Shown here piece after piece: positions 52,431-60,707 of a stretch of 64,000 bases of DNA (positions are counted from its first letter, which is position 1; every line of letters starts with the position of its first letter). The stretch covers positions 3,720,001 through 3,784,000 of the forward strand of contig OY969087.1 in assembly GCA_963697525.1 (NCBI GenBank), given 5' to 3'. The notes below the pieces were generated by a model. The model saw only the letters and a program-made list of their open reading frames with translations, ran no database searches and had not been told where the DNA came from. The position numbers and the translations under genes are program-made. Source of the stretch: Bradymonas sp963697525. Its GTDB lineage: Bacteria > Myxococcota_A > Bradymonadia > Bradymonadales > Bradymonadaceae.

Positions 52431-52940
52431 ATGCAGCGCAATTATACCGGACTTCTCGTGGCATTGCTCCTTATGGGCGCCGCGTCGTCGGCTTACGCCG
52501 AGGTCGGCGTTGGCGACCATCCCAAGCTTCAGGTGGTCAACCTCGACGGCAAAGCGCTCGACGTGAGCAAGATGCACGGCGTGGTGTTGGTCGACTTTTG
52601 GGCGACCTGGTGCGCCCCCTGCCGGCGTGCCTTCGGGCAATACGCCAAAATGGCGCGTGACTTCGGCCAGGACCAATTCCACGTGATCGCCGTCAACATC
52701 GAGGGCGACCCGGCCAAGGTGAAGCATTACCTGGCCGAGCACCCGGTGCCGTTTGAGGTGGTGCTCGATCCCGGCAGCAAGACGCTGGCGCGTTTTGGGC
52801 CGTCGGCTCTGCCCGCGGCGTATCTCATCGGCGCCAACGGCACCGTGCGCTACACCCATATGGGCTTCGACGATGGCGACGCCGCCGTCATTCGCAAGCA
52901 CGTCAAAGCTCTCCTTGGCCGTCCCACCAACCATGAGTGA
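52431..52940 (+). CDS. TlpA-like periplasmic thioredoxin
   Basis: 169 residues from ATG 52431. Signal peptide ending SSAYAEV. Thioredoxin fold: VVLVDFWATWCAPCRRAFGQ with redox motif CAPC, FHVIAVNIEGDPAKVKHYLA (the TlpA-specific insertion), cis-Pro in SALPAAYLIGANG. TlpA/ResA-type proteins keep Cys residues reduced for cytochrome c or copper-centre assembly. It is divergent from the RegB-like kinase and convergent with the metal-associated outer-membrane protein at 52970. Three copies of GACTCGCC lie just upstream (52369-52392). Confidence 0.92.
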   Translation: MQRNYTGLLVALLLMGAASSAYAEVGVGDHPKLQVVNLDGKALDVSKMHGVVLVDFWATWCAPCRRAFGQYAKMARDFGQDQFHVIAVNIEGDPAKVKHYLAEHPVPFEVVLDPGSKTLARFGPSALPAAYLIGANGTVRYTHMGFDDGDAAVIRKHVKALLGRPTNHE

Positions 52941-52969
52941 CGGGACCACCCCACGCCCAGCAGAGCACC

Positions 52970-53899
52970 TCAAAAGGTGTACTGGACAAACGCCGACAAT
53001 ACCGGCCCGACCGTCTGGACGCCGTTGAGCTTGGTATAAACGGGCAGCTGGCCGCGCAGGTGCAGCCACAGGCTGTCGGTGATGCGGGCCATCGCCCCGG
53101 GGGAGGCTGCCAGCACCAGCCCGCCGGTGTTGGTCTGAGCGTCGCCGTCGGCGCTGTCCTTGCCGTTGAACCGCCCGTCCACGCCCAACTCCAGCGCCAG
53201 CCAATCCAGGGGACGCCACTGGCCGCGCACGGTCCACAGCAGTGCGGGCGCGTATTGATAGTCGTAGGAGTTGGTCGTGTGATAGGTGGCGCTGACGCTG
53301 CTGTACAGGTTCCAGGGATCGCGGTGGTAGGCGTAGACCAGGCCGACATACGGGCCAAACGAGCCCGTGCCCAGTTGGGCGTGGTCGTCGATGCGCTCCC
53401 CGTCAGCGGTCTTGTCGTTGGGCCCGGTGGGCGCCGACGTGCCCGCAAACACCCCGAAGCTCTGGCGTGAGCGCGCCACGAAGTCGGTGTTCTGCCATAG
53501 GAACAAGCGCCCGCTCAGCTTGATGTCGCCGAGGCCGAGTGCGGTCACGCTTTCGGCCGGCTGCGTGCCGCCGTCGAGGCTCCACGCCTTGCGCATCAAC
53601 GGGACTTGCAAGACCAGGTTGAGGTTGTCGGTGGGGCTGTACACTACCGTGGGTCGCAGAGTTTCCTGGACGAGATGTTCGGTTTGCGACGGATCGTCGT
53701 CGCTCTGGGCGCTGGCCTTCAACCACTGGGCGCCCAACGACAGGCGGATGCGGTTTTTGGTGGGCATGGCGTCAGCGGCGTTGACCAGCGGATCACCACA
53801 GCCGCACACCGAACAGGCGTAGGTCGGCTGGGCGGGCACGCTGAGGCCAACGACGGCGGCGACGAAGGTGCCGATCACGGCAGAGGTCTTGGGGGTCAT
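52970..53899 (-). CDS. Outer-membrane beta-barrel protein with N-terminal CxxCGCG motif
   Basis: 309 residues; ATG 53899 with GGAG, the TTG at 53911 being too far upstream. Signal peptide ending QPTYA, immediately followed by CSVCGCGDPLVNAADAMP. The rest is an outer-membrane-like barrel with alternating strands (LRPTVVYSPTDNLNLVLQVP; WNLYSSVSATYHTTNSYDYQ) and terminal aromatic residue in AFVQYTF. This family (often annotated simply 'transporter') is frequent beside metal-efflux genes; the N-terminal Cys cluster could bind copper or another soft metal. The promoter region is shared with the BlaI-like repressor gene. Confidence 0.82.
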   Translation of the reverse strand: MTPKTSAVIGTFVAAVVGLSVPAQPTYACSVCGCGDPLVNAADAMPTKNRIRLSLGAQWLKASAQSDDDPSQTEHLVQETLRPTVVYSPTDNLNLVLQVPLMRKAWSLDGGTQPAESVTALGLGDIKLSGRLFLWQNTDFVARSRQSFGVFAGTSAPTGPNDKTADGERIDDHAQLGTGSFGPYVGLVYAYHRDPWNLYSSVSATYHTTNSYDYQYAPALLWTVRGQWRPLDWLALELGVDGRFNGKDSADGDAQTNTGGLVLAASPGAMARITDSLWLHLRGQLPVYTKLNGVQTVGPVLSAFVQYTF

Positions 53900-54041
53900 C
53901 GTGTTCTCCAAGCAGAAATGCTCGTGGGGTGTGACTCCTCGCGTGGGGGAGAAGGGCCCGGAACCTGGTCATATGTGGTATCAGGCGAGGATATTTGGGC
54001 AATGTGGCAAATTGTCGCAGGCCCCGCGGGGAATGCGGACC

Positions 54042-54104
54042 TGTTATCGGCAGTAGTAAGAGCTTGACAGCCCGGCGAACCAGTCCTTACTACTGGGGAT
54101 GGTA
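54042..54104 (+). promoter_or_regulatory. Repressor promoter with two operator copies
   Basis: Operator 1, 54042-54058: TGTTAT-N5-GTAGTA (10 of 12). Operator 2, 54088-54104: TACTAC-N5-ATGGTA (11 of 12). Between them is TTGACA (54064-54069); the -10 at a 17-18-base distance is TTACTA/TACTAC, the first half of operator 2. CAGTAGTAAG (54051-54060) and CTTACTACTG (54086-54095) are perfect 10-bp inverted arms. A repressor bound here would cover both boxes, consistent with BlaI autoregulation. Confidence 0.75.
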
Positions 54105-54130
54105 GATGTGGACGCCCCACGGAGGATCCC

Positions 54131-54559
54131 GTGTTCAAGAAGATTCGCCTCAGACCGGAAAAGCAGGGCACGCAGGTCGCGCTATACGACCTGGAAGCCG
54201 ATATCATGGACGTCGTCTGGTCGAACGGGTGGGCGCAGTTCGCGGTGCGCGACGTCCTCGACGTGCTCCACGAGGAGCGCGACATCGCCTATACGACGGT
54301 GATGACCACGGTCAAACGCCTCTTCGACAAAGGCCTGCTCGAGCGCCACAAGGACGGGCGACGCTACCTGTACGCGCCGGTGATGGGCCGCGACGAATTT
54401 CACGCGCGCATGGCCGTCGAGGTCATGCGAAGCCTTCCCGAGGCCGGGCGCGACGCGGCGATGTCCGCGCTCATCGACGAGGTCAGCGACACCGAGACCC
54501 TCGACCGACTCGAACAGCTCATCGCCGCCAAGCGGCGCGAGGCCGACGACGATGACTGA
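54131..54559 (+). CDS. BlaI/MecI/CopY-family transcriptional repressor
   Basis: 142 residues; GTG 54131 with GGAGG at 54121-54125. N-terminal winged helix: LYDLEADIMDVVWSNGWAQF, VRDVLDVLHEERDIAYTTVM, TTVKRLFDKGLLERHKDGR, the recognition helix with TTVMTTVKRL being the BlaI/MecI signature. The C-terminal ~50 residues form the dimerisation helices (MRSLPEAGRDAAMSALIDEV). BlaI repressors bind TACTA/TAGTA palindromes and are inactivated by M56 proteases; matching operators are present. It overlaps the M56 protease gene by eight bases. In this context the cue is probably a metal, not an antibiotic. Confidence 0.95.
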   Translation: MFKKIRLRPEKQGTQVALYDLEADIMDVVWSNGWAQFAVRDVLDVLHEERDIAYTTVMTTVKRLFDKGLLERHKDGRRYLYAPVMGRDEFHARMAVEVMRSLPEAGRDAAMSALIDEVSDTETLDRLEQLIAAKRREADDDD

Positions 54560-55538
54560 GCTCGTCCACAACGTGTTGGGGGCGATGTGGAGCTTCGCGT
54601 TGATGTCGGCGCTGCTCACAGTGATGGCGCGCTGGTGGTTGCGCCGGCGCCTCGACCGGCTGCGTCATCCCGCCGAATTCGACGCCTCCGCGGTGTACCT
54701 GGCGCTGGTGGTGCCCGGGCTCATGCCGGCCATCTGGCTGGCGTCGGGCCTCGTCCACCTCGAGCTTCACGGCGCGGCCGGCCTGGACCATGATCCGCTG
54801 GTGGCGCTGTTGGGCGCGCGGTGGCACTACCTGCTGTTGGCCTCCGGGGCGCTGGTCGTCGTTGGGGCCCAGTTGGTGTCGTTGTGGCGGCGTTGGCGTC
54901 CGTCGGGTCACGCGCACACGCCCAATTCGGTAGGCGCTGCCAGCCGCCGCGTCGACCGAATGTGCCGCGAGCATTCCGAGCTCGCCGCGCTCGCCGAGCG
55001 CGTGCGCGTGGTCGACTGTGGCCGGCATATCTGCGCGACGGTGGGCTTGCTGGGACAACGCGTCGAAATCGCCGCCAGCCTCGTCGAACGGCTCGACGAC
55101 GACGCGCTGGAGGCGGCACTGCTGCACGAGGCGGCGCATTTCTCGCTGCACGACCCCACGCGAAGCTTCCTGTTGCTCGTCTCCCAGATCGTCAATCCGT
55201 TTTCGTGGCTGATGTCCACAGAGGTGGGCGCCTGGCGGTTTGCCCGCGAGGTCGTCTGCGATGCCCACGCGGTGGCCTGCGGAGCGCAGCCGTGGTCGGT
55301 CGCCGAGGCCATCGTCACCGCGGCGCGTGCCGCTGTCGGCGCGCGTGCGGCGGCTTGCGCGCAGCTGTGTGGCGCGCGCACCGATGCCGTGACTGCGCGC
55401 ATCAATTTGCTGCTCAGCAAGGAGCGGCCCGAGCACCGGTGCACCAACCCGGCGAGGGTGAATCTTTTGGGCGCCGCGGTCATCGCCGCGACGCTGCTGT
55501 TGCCCCATTTACTCATGGTCCGATTCTGGCTCGTTTGA
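54552..55538 (+). CDS. BlaR1-type M56 membrane metalloprotease, first copy
   Basis: 328 residues, start overlapping the repressor stop region by eight bases. Membrane helices at ~10-28, ~47-65, ~88-108; the zinc site HEAAH starts at 192 inside LEAALLHEAAHFSLHDPTRS, followed by FLLLVSQIVNPFSWLMS and the third ligand region (FAREVVCDAHAV). A last hydrophobic segment near 305-325. BlaR1 has an extracellular penicillin-binding domain at the C-terminus; here the protein ends instead. It likely cleaves the repressor on signal. Its own trigger is unknown; the short outer loop has His/Asp (VHLELHGAAGLDHD), which could bind metal. Confidence 0.9.
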   Translation: MTELVHNVLGAMWSFALMSALLTVMARWWLRRRLDRLRHPAEFDASAVYLALVVPGLMPAIWLASGLVHLELHGAAGLDHDPLVALLGARWHYLLLASGALVVVGAQLVSLWRRWRPSGHAHTPNSVGAASRRVDRMCREHSELAALAERVRVVDCGRHICATVGLLGQRVEIAASLVERLDDDALEAALLHEAAHFSLHDPTRSFLLLVSQIVNPFSWLMSTEVGAWRFAREVVCDAHAVACGAQPWSVAEAIVTAARAAVGARAAACAQLCGARTDAVTARINLLLSKERPEHRCTNPARVNLLGAAVIAATLLLPHLLMVRFWLV

Positions 55539-55583
55539 GCCCGCTCGCGCACTCGCTTGGAGCCGGAGACCCTACTTTTGGGC

Positions 55584-55600
55584 TACTATTGGCCGTAATA
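55584..55600 (+). promoter_or_regulatory. BlaI-type operator before the metal ATPase
   Basis: TACTAT-N5-GTAATA, 11 of 12 matches to TACTAY-N5-RTAGTA, 20 bases before the ATPase start at 55620. A further TACT half-site is at 55573-55576. No clear -35 upstream, so the site may act on a weak promoter or on read-through from the repressor operon. Confidence 0.65.
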
Positions 55601-55619
55601 CTACCGAAGGTCGCATATC

Positions 55620-58154
55620 GTGACTGAAAAACTACAGTTGGATATCGCCGTACTGTTGCCGGATATCGCCGATGAGCGCGACGCGTGCGTCGAGCGCCTG
55701 GACGCCATCCTCGGCCAGAAGAAGGGCGTCAGCCGCGTGCACGTGCTTGCCGACGCCGAGCCGGCCAAGCTGTGTCTGCACTACGACCCGGAGGTCATCA
55801 GCCTGACGCGGGTTCGCGAACTCGCCCACGCCGCCGGGGCTGAATTGACCGAGCGATTCGGCCACTTTCTTGCGGAGGTCGCGGAGACGTCCCGTCCGCG
55901 CCAGGCGAGGGCGAAGGCGGACCGGCTGCTCGAGGTCGACGGGGTGCTCGAGGCCGAGGTCTCCGGGGCGGGCGCGGTGCGGGTGGAGTATGACCGGGAC
56001 GTGTTGTCGGAGGAGCGGCTGCGCGAGGCGATCGCCGAGGTGGGGCTGCGGGTTGCACGGGAGTTTTTTGGGGCGGGGCACGGGCACGATCACGATCACG
56101 GCCACGATCACGGCCACGATCACGATCACGGCGACGATCACGATCACGGCGACGATCACGATCACGGCGACGATCACGATCACGATCACGATCACGGCCA
56201 CGGGGGGCATGGGCATAGTCATAGCCACGGGGCGTCGGGGTTGGAGCTTGGGTTTGCGTTGGTGTGTGGGGCGTGTGTGCTGGTGGGGTGGTTATTGCCC
56301 AAATTCACCACGGTGTCGCAGCCTTGGTTGGCGCTGGTGCCGCTGTGGGCGGCGTATTTCTTCGGCGGCTTTTTTACGGCCAAGGAAGCCGTCGAGCATA
56401 TTCGAAACGGAAAGTTCGAGATCGACTTTCTGATGCTGGTCGCCGCCATCGGCGCCGGGGTGCTGGGTAAGTGGGTGGAGGGCGGATTGCTCCTCTTTTT
56501 GTTCAGCCTGGGGCACTCGATGGAGCACTACGCGATGGGGCGGGCGCGCAAGGCCATCGAGTCGCTGTCGGATCTGGCGCCCGAGTTCGCCACCGTCGTT
56601 CGCGGCGGCACGGATGTCGTCGTCGAGGTCGACGATCTCAACGTGGGCGATCACGTGCGGGTCAAACCCAACGAGCGCATCGCCGCCGACGGCTTCGTCG
56701 TCGAAGGCCAGAGCGCGGTCAACCAGGCGCCGGTCACCGGCGAGAGCGTGCCGGTGGATAAACAAGCCGTCGACGACGTCGCGCGCGCCGCCGGGGCCCC
56801 CGACCAGGTGGCCAAACGCCACCGTGTGTTCGCCGGGACCATCAACGGCTCGGGCGCCCTGACCATCCAGGTGACCAAGCGCGCCGCGGAGAGCGCGTTG
56901 GCCCGCGTCGTCCAGATGGTCGCCGAGGCCGAGACCATGCGCTCGCCCACCCAGCAATTTACCGACAAATTCGAGCGCTATTTCGTCCCCGCCGTGCTCG
57001 GGCTGGTGGTCGCCTTGATGTTTGTGTGCTTCTTCGTCGACGAGAGCTTCGGCGCGAGCTTCTACCGTTCGATGGCCGTCCTGGTGGCGGCGAGTCCGTG
57101 CGCGTTGGCCATCGCCACGCCCAGCGCGGTGCTCAGCAGCGTGGCGGCGGCGGGTTGGTCGGGCGTGCTGGTCAAAGGCGGCGGGCCGCTCGAGCATCTG
57201 GGCGGGTTGAGCGCCATGGCCTTTGACAAAACCGGCACGCTGACCGAAGGCGCGCCCAAGGTCACCTCGCTCGAGCCTTACGACGGCGCCGACGCCAACG
57301 ATCTGCTGGCCGTGGCCGTGGCCGTCGAGCGCCTGAGCGACCACCCGCTCGCGCGCGCCGTGGTTCGCTACGGCGACGACGAACTCGCAGGTACGCACGT
57401 CGACAAGGCGACTGACCTCGAGAGCCTCACTGGGCGCGGCGTACGCGCTCGCCTCGGCGACGACGACGTGCTCGTGGGCAAGGCGCAGCTCTTCGAGGAG
57501 GTCGGCGGAGCGGCGCTTCCCGACAAACTTCGCCAGCAGATCGGCGAGTTGGAATCGAAGGGTCAGACGACCATGATCGTGCGCCGCGCCCAGCGCTACC
57601 TGGGCGTCATCGGCCTGATGGACACCCCGCGTGAGGGGGCCAAAGAGATGCTCGCCAGGCTTCGCGAGCTGGGCATCGAGCACATGATCATGATCTCGGG
57701 TGACAACCAGACCGTCGCCGACGCCGTCGCCGAACAGGTCGGCCTCGACGAGGCCCGCGGCGACCTGATGCCCGCCGATAAGGTCGCCGCCATCAAACAG
57801 CTCGAGAAAAACGGCAAGGTCGCCATGGTCGGCGACGGGGTCAACGACGCTCCCGCGATGGCCAACGCCACCGTCGCCATCGCCATGGGCGCCGCCGGCT
57901 CCGACACCGCGCTGGAGACCGCCGAAATCGCGCTGATGGCCGACGACTTGAGCAAACTTCCCTACGCAGTGGGCCTGAGCCGAAAGACCAGCACCATCAT
58001 TCGCCAGAACCTGTGGATCAGCCTGGGCATGATCGTCGTACTCATTCCCGCTACCATTGCGGGGCTGCACATCGGCCCGGCGGTGGCGCTGCACGAGGGC
58101 TCGACCATCCTGGTCGTGGTCAACGCGCTTCGCCTGCTCGCCCACCGCGACTAG
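55620..58154 (+). CDS. P1B-type heavy-metal ATPase, P1B-4-like, with His/Asp-rich repeat
   Basis: 844 residues from GTG 55620. The N-terminus holds two ferredoxin-like HMA folds (~5-85, ~95-150) without any CxxC, then ~50 residues of His/Gly/Asp repeats (HGHDHDHGDDHD type, ~152-203; DNA repeat about 56080-56230). Core: actuator TGES in PVTGESVP, TM6 motif SPC (492-494) in place of CPC, phosphorylation DKTGT with Asp 536, ATP-binding SDHPLARAVV, GDGVNDAPAM hinge, and HEGST (825) in TM8. SPC plus HEG(G/S)T is the P1B-4 pattern (Co, Zn, Fe(II) or similar). The pump should export a divalent metal. Operator at 55584. Confidence 0.93.
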   Translation: MTEKLQLDIAVLLPDIADERDACVERLDAILGQKKGVSRVHVLADAEPAKLCLHYDPEVISLTRVRELAHAAGAELTERFGHFLAEVAETSRPRQARAKADRLLEVDGVLEAEVSGAGAVRVEYDRDVLSEERLREAIAEVGLRVAREFFGAGHGHDHDHGHDHGHDHDHGDDHDHGDDHDHGDDHDHDHDHGHGGHGHSHSHGASGLELGFALVCGACVLVGWLLPKFTTVSQPWLALVPLWAAYFFGGFFTAKEAVEHIRNGKFEIDFLMLVAAIGAGVLGKWVEGGLLLFLFSLGHSMEHYAMGRARKAIESLSDLAPEFATVVRGGTDVVVEVDDLNVGDHVRVKPNERIAADGFVVEGQSAVNQAPVTGESVPVDKQAVDDVARAAGAPDQVAKRHRVFAGTINGSGALTIQVTKRAAESALARVVQMVAEAETMRSPTQQFTDKFERYFVPAVLGLVVALMFVCFFVDESFGASFYRSMAVLVAASPCALAIATPSAVLSSVAAAGWSGVLVKGGGPLEHLGGLSAMAFDKTGTLTEGAPKVTSLEPYDGADANDLLAVAVAVERLSDHPLARAVVRYGDDELAGTHVDKATDLESLTGRGVRARLGDDDVLVGKAQLFEEVGGAALPDKLRQQIGELESKGQTTMIVRRAQRYLGVIGLMDTPREGAKEMLARLRELGIEHMIMISGDNQTVADAVAEQVGLDEARGDLMPADKVAAIKQLEKNGKVAMVGDGVNDAPAMANATVAIAMGAAGSDTALETAEIALMADDLSKLPYAVGLSRKTSTIIRQNLWISLGMIVVLIPATIAGLHIGPAVALHEGSTILVVVNALRLLAHRD

Positions 58155-58159
58155 ATGCG

Positions 58160-59188
58160 ATGACCAACGTCCTTCACAATATCGTGGCCGCCGCCTGGAG
58201 TTTTACCGTGGTGGCGGGCCTGCTCAGCGTGCTGGCCAAGCTCTGGCTTTCGCAGCGCCTATCGGCGCTCGACCATCCCGCGGACTTCGACCGCCGACCG
58301 ATCTTTTTCGCGCTGGTGCTGCCCGGGCTCCTGCCGCTGATCTGGGTGGCCTCGGAGCTCACTCATCTCAAAGACTCCGGCGCCTTGGTGCGGGCATGTT
58401 GCTCGGTGTTGGCGGTGTCGGGCGAAACGTGGCTAGAGTGGGTCTTCGGCGTCGGCGCGGTCGTGTTGGCGCTCGTTCAGGCCGTTTCCCTGGGCCGACG
58501 CTGGCGGCGCACCCATCGAGCGCATCGGGCGACGTCCAATCGAGCGTGCGCCGAACGGGTGGCGCGGATCTGCGCGGCGCACTCGGAGCTGGCCGAACGG
58601 ACTTGCCCGGTGCGCGTTGTCGACTGCCAGACACACGTCTGCGCGACCATGGGGCTGTTCGACCAGCGCATCGAGATCGCCGCCAGCCTCGTCGACAAGC
58701 TCGACGACGCCGCGCTCGAGGCTGCGTTGCTCCACGAGATGGCCCACGCCGCGGTGCGTGACCCGGCGCGCAACGTCGTGCTGCTGGTCTCGCAGGTGCT
58801 CAACCCGTTCGCTTGGATCCTGTCGCCCGAGGTCGCCGCGTGGCGCTTTGCCCGCGAGATCGCCTGTGACGGGATGGCGGTGCGCTGGGGCGCCCAACCT
58901 GTTTCCGTGGCCCAGGCCATCATTACGGCCGCGCGGGCCATCTCGAACGTGCCCCGTGACGCCTGTGCCCATATGTGCGGGACCCAACCCGATGCGCTGA
59001 GCGCGCGCGTCGGCCTGCTGCTCAACGACGCCGCCCCGAGCGCCTCCGACCATGCGATGCGCCCGCGTGCAGTGGGCGCGACCGTGTTTGTTGCCAGCGC
59101 GGTTGTGCCTCATGTGCTGGGTGTGTGGATCTTGTCGTTTCATTGCCTCATCGAACAATCCCTCCACAAGCTGGTCGCGTTGGTGTGA
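58160..59188 (+). CDS. BlaR1-type M56 membrane metalloprotease, second copy
   Basis: 342 residues from ATG 58160, five bases after the ATPase stop. Clear paralogue of 54552: same start MTNVLHNIVAAAWSF, same zinc position (HEMAH at 192), VVDCQTHVCATMGLFDQRIE against VVDCGRHICATVGLLGQRVE, and the same end without sensor domain. The conserved C-x-x-H-x-C before the protease helix (DCQTHVC here, DCGRHIC there) is notable as a possible metal-sensing site. Two membrane proteases with one repressor suggests separate signals feeding the same regulator. Likely in the same transcript as the ATPase. Confidence 0.88.
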   Translation: MTNVLHNIVAAAWSFTVVAGLLSVLAKLWLSQRLSALDHPADFDRRPIFFALVLPGLLPLIWVASELTHLKDSGALVRACCSVLAVSGETWLEWVFGVGAVVLALVQAVSLGRRWRRTHRAHRATSNRACAERVARICAAHSELAERTCPVRVVDCQTHVCATMGLFDQRIEIAASLVDKLDDAALEAALLHEMAHAAVRDPARNVVLLVSQVLNPFAWILSPEVAAWRFAREIACDGMAVRWGAQPVSVAQAIITAARAISNVPRDACAHMCGTQPDALSARVGLLLNDAAPSASDHAMRPRAVGATVFVASAVVPHVLGVWILSFHCLIEQSLHKLVALV

Positions 59189-59241
59189 GCGCGCGGGCGT
59201 GCCGGGAAAACCCGGCGCCCAACTCGCGCGAATGCATTAAT

Positions 59242-59328
59242 TACTATTGTAGATAGTAGTTCTTGACACGCCGCCGGGCCCTATCTACTATCGCTGGTCG
59301 TAGACTGTACTTACTATCTTCGGTAGTA
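59242..59328 (+). promoter_or_regulatory. Efflux-operon promoter with three BlaI-type operators
   Basis: Operator 1: 59242-59258, TACTAT-N5-ATAGTA, perfect. Operator 2: 59286-59302, TACTAT-N5-GTCGTA (11 of 12). Operator 3: 59312-59328, TACTAT-N5-GTAGTA, perfect. A -35 TTGACA (59263-59268) lies between operators 1 and 2, and the first half of operator 2 is the -10 TACTAT (59286-59291), spacer 17. Operator 3 covers the leader up to the ATG at 59332. GATAGTAG (59252-59259) and CTACTATC (59285-59292) are exact inverted arms, as at the repressor promoter. Confidence 0.85.
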
Positions 59329-59331
59329 GAT

Positions 59332-60696
59332 ATGCATGACCACCAAAAAAGTGCGGCGCTGCCGCTCGCGGCCTTGGCGTTTGTGCTCGCCTTCGCAGCC
59401 CAGCCGTCGGTGGCGAGGGCGCAGCAAAAGCAGCCCGCGCCGCGGCAGCAAGTGGCCGAGCAAGACCAGCGCCGCACCGCTGACGTCCTCGCACGATATA
59501 CGGCCGACTTGGGTCAGGCGATGAGCTTGAGCGAGCTCTTGAGCTTCGCTCAATCCCACGCTCCGCTCATCCAACGAGCGCGCAAGCGCGTCGCGCTGGG
59601 GCAGGCGTCCATCGCGGGCGCTCAGAAATTCCAACAGTTCAACCCCGAGATCGAGGGCACGCTCGCGGCGGGCCTCGACGACCCCGGGATTAATCGCTAC
59701 GAGGTCGGCCTCAAGCAGCGCCTCGAGGTCTTCGGCCAGCGCGGGTTGCGTCTCGAGGCGGCACGTCGCCAGAAGCGAGCACTCGTCGCCGAACTCGAGC
59801 AAGGCCAGTGGGACGTGCACCAGCAGGTGCACCGGCTCTACCGCGTCGGTCTGGTTGGCCAGCAGCGGGTGGGCATCGAGCGCGAGACGCTCGAGTTTAC
59901 CCAGCAGCTTCTCGAGGTCGCCCAGCAACGCTACGACGCCGGTGAAGAGCCGCAGACCTCGGTCGTCGTGGCGCGCGCCGAGATTGCCCGGGCTCGCCAG
60001 CGCCTCGTGCAGGTGTGGACCGGCTATCGGCGCACGCTTGGCGACCTGGGGGCGACGGTGGGTTGGGCGCAGGACGCTGTGCCGCGGCCGGCCGGCCAGC
60101 CGAGCCGGGCGCGCCGCGCACCCGCCGCCGAGCAGTTGCTCGCCAAGGCGTACGACAAGGACCCTCGACTGGCCGTGCTGCGCGCCCAGCTCGATCAGGC
60201 GCAGGCCGACCTTGCCTTCGAGCAGCGCAAGGCGTGGCCCGACCCCGTGGTCGGGTTGGGCTTCGAGCGCGAAAAGCTCTCCGAAAATGAGTTCGAAAAT
60301 AGCCTGCTGGTCAGCCTGGGCGTGCCGCTGCCGCTTTGGGACCGCAACCAGGGCGGAATTGCCGCCGCCAAGGCGCGTGTCGGCATCTATCGCCAGGCCA
60401 TCGAAAACCGCAAGGCGGTGCTGTCCAACCGGGTGCGCAAGCAGGCCGACAGCGTCCAGAGCGCATACACGCAGGCCCAGATCTACCAGCAGGAAGTACT
60501 GCCGGCGCTTCGAACCCAGCTCGACATGCTCCACAAGGGCTTCAAGCTCGGCGAGATGAGCCTGCTGGACGTGATGAACGCGCGTGACCGCCTTCTGGCC
60601 GTCCAACGCGAATATCTGGACGCACTTCAGGAGTATTACGTGGCCGTCAGCGACCTGGAGAAGCTGCTCGGCGCGCCAATCTGGAAATCGGAATAG
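59332..60696 (+). CDS. TolC-family outer-membrane channel of metal efflux system (CusC/CzcC type)
   Basis: 454 residues from ATG 59332, starting four bases after the third operator. Signal peptide ends VARAQQ. Two repeats of the TolC fold: LSELLSFAQSHAPLIQRARK, LKQRLEVFGQRGLRLEAARR (typical 'G.r..r...a'), then ERETLEFTQQLLEVAQQRYD, AGEEPQTSVVVARAEIAR; second half VLRAQLDQAQADLAFEQRKA, SLGVPLPLWDRNQGGIAAAK, KGFKLGEMSLLDVMNARDRL. This is the CzcC/CusC branch by context. The N-terminal Cys for lipid attachment of CusC is absent. The MFP gene starts 11 bases later. Confidence 0.93.
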   Translation: MHDHQKSAALPLAALAFVLAFAAQPSVARAQQKQPAPRQQVAEQDQRRTADVLARYTADLGQAMSLSELLSFAQSHAPLIQRARKRVALGQASIAGAQKFQQFNPEIEGTLAAGLDDPGINRYEVGLKQRLEVFGQRGLRLEAARRQKRALVAELEQGQWDVHQQVHRLYRVGLVGQQRVGIERETLEFTQQLLEVAQQRYDAGEEPQTSVVVARAEIARARQRLVQVWTGYRRTLGDLGATVGWAQDAVPRPAGQPSRARRAPAAEQLLAKAYDKDPRLAVLRAQLDQAQADLAFEQRKAWPDPVVGLGFEREKLSENEFENSLLVSLGVPLPLWDRNQGGIAAAKARVGIYRQAIENRKAVLSNRVRKQADSVQSAYTQAQIYQQEVLPALRTQLDMLHKGFKLGEMSLLDVMNARDRLLAVQREYLDALQEYYVAVSDLEKLLGAPIWKSE

Positions 60697-60707
60697 GGAC
60701 ACCAACC

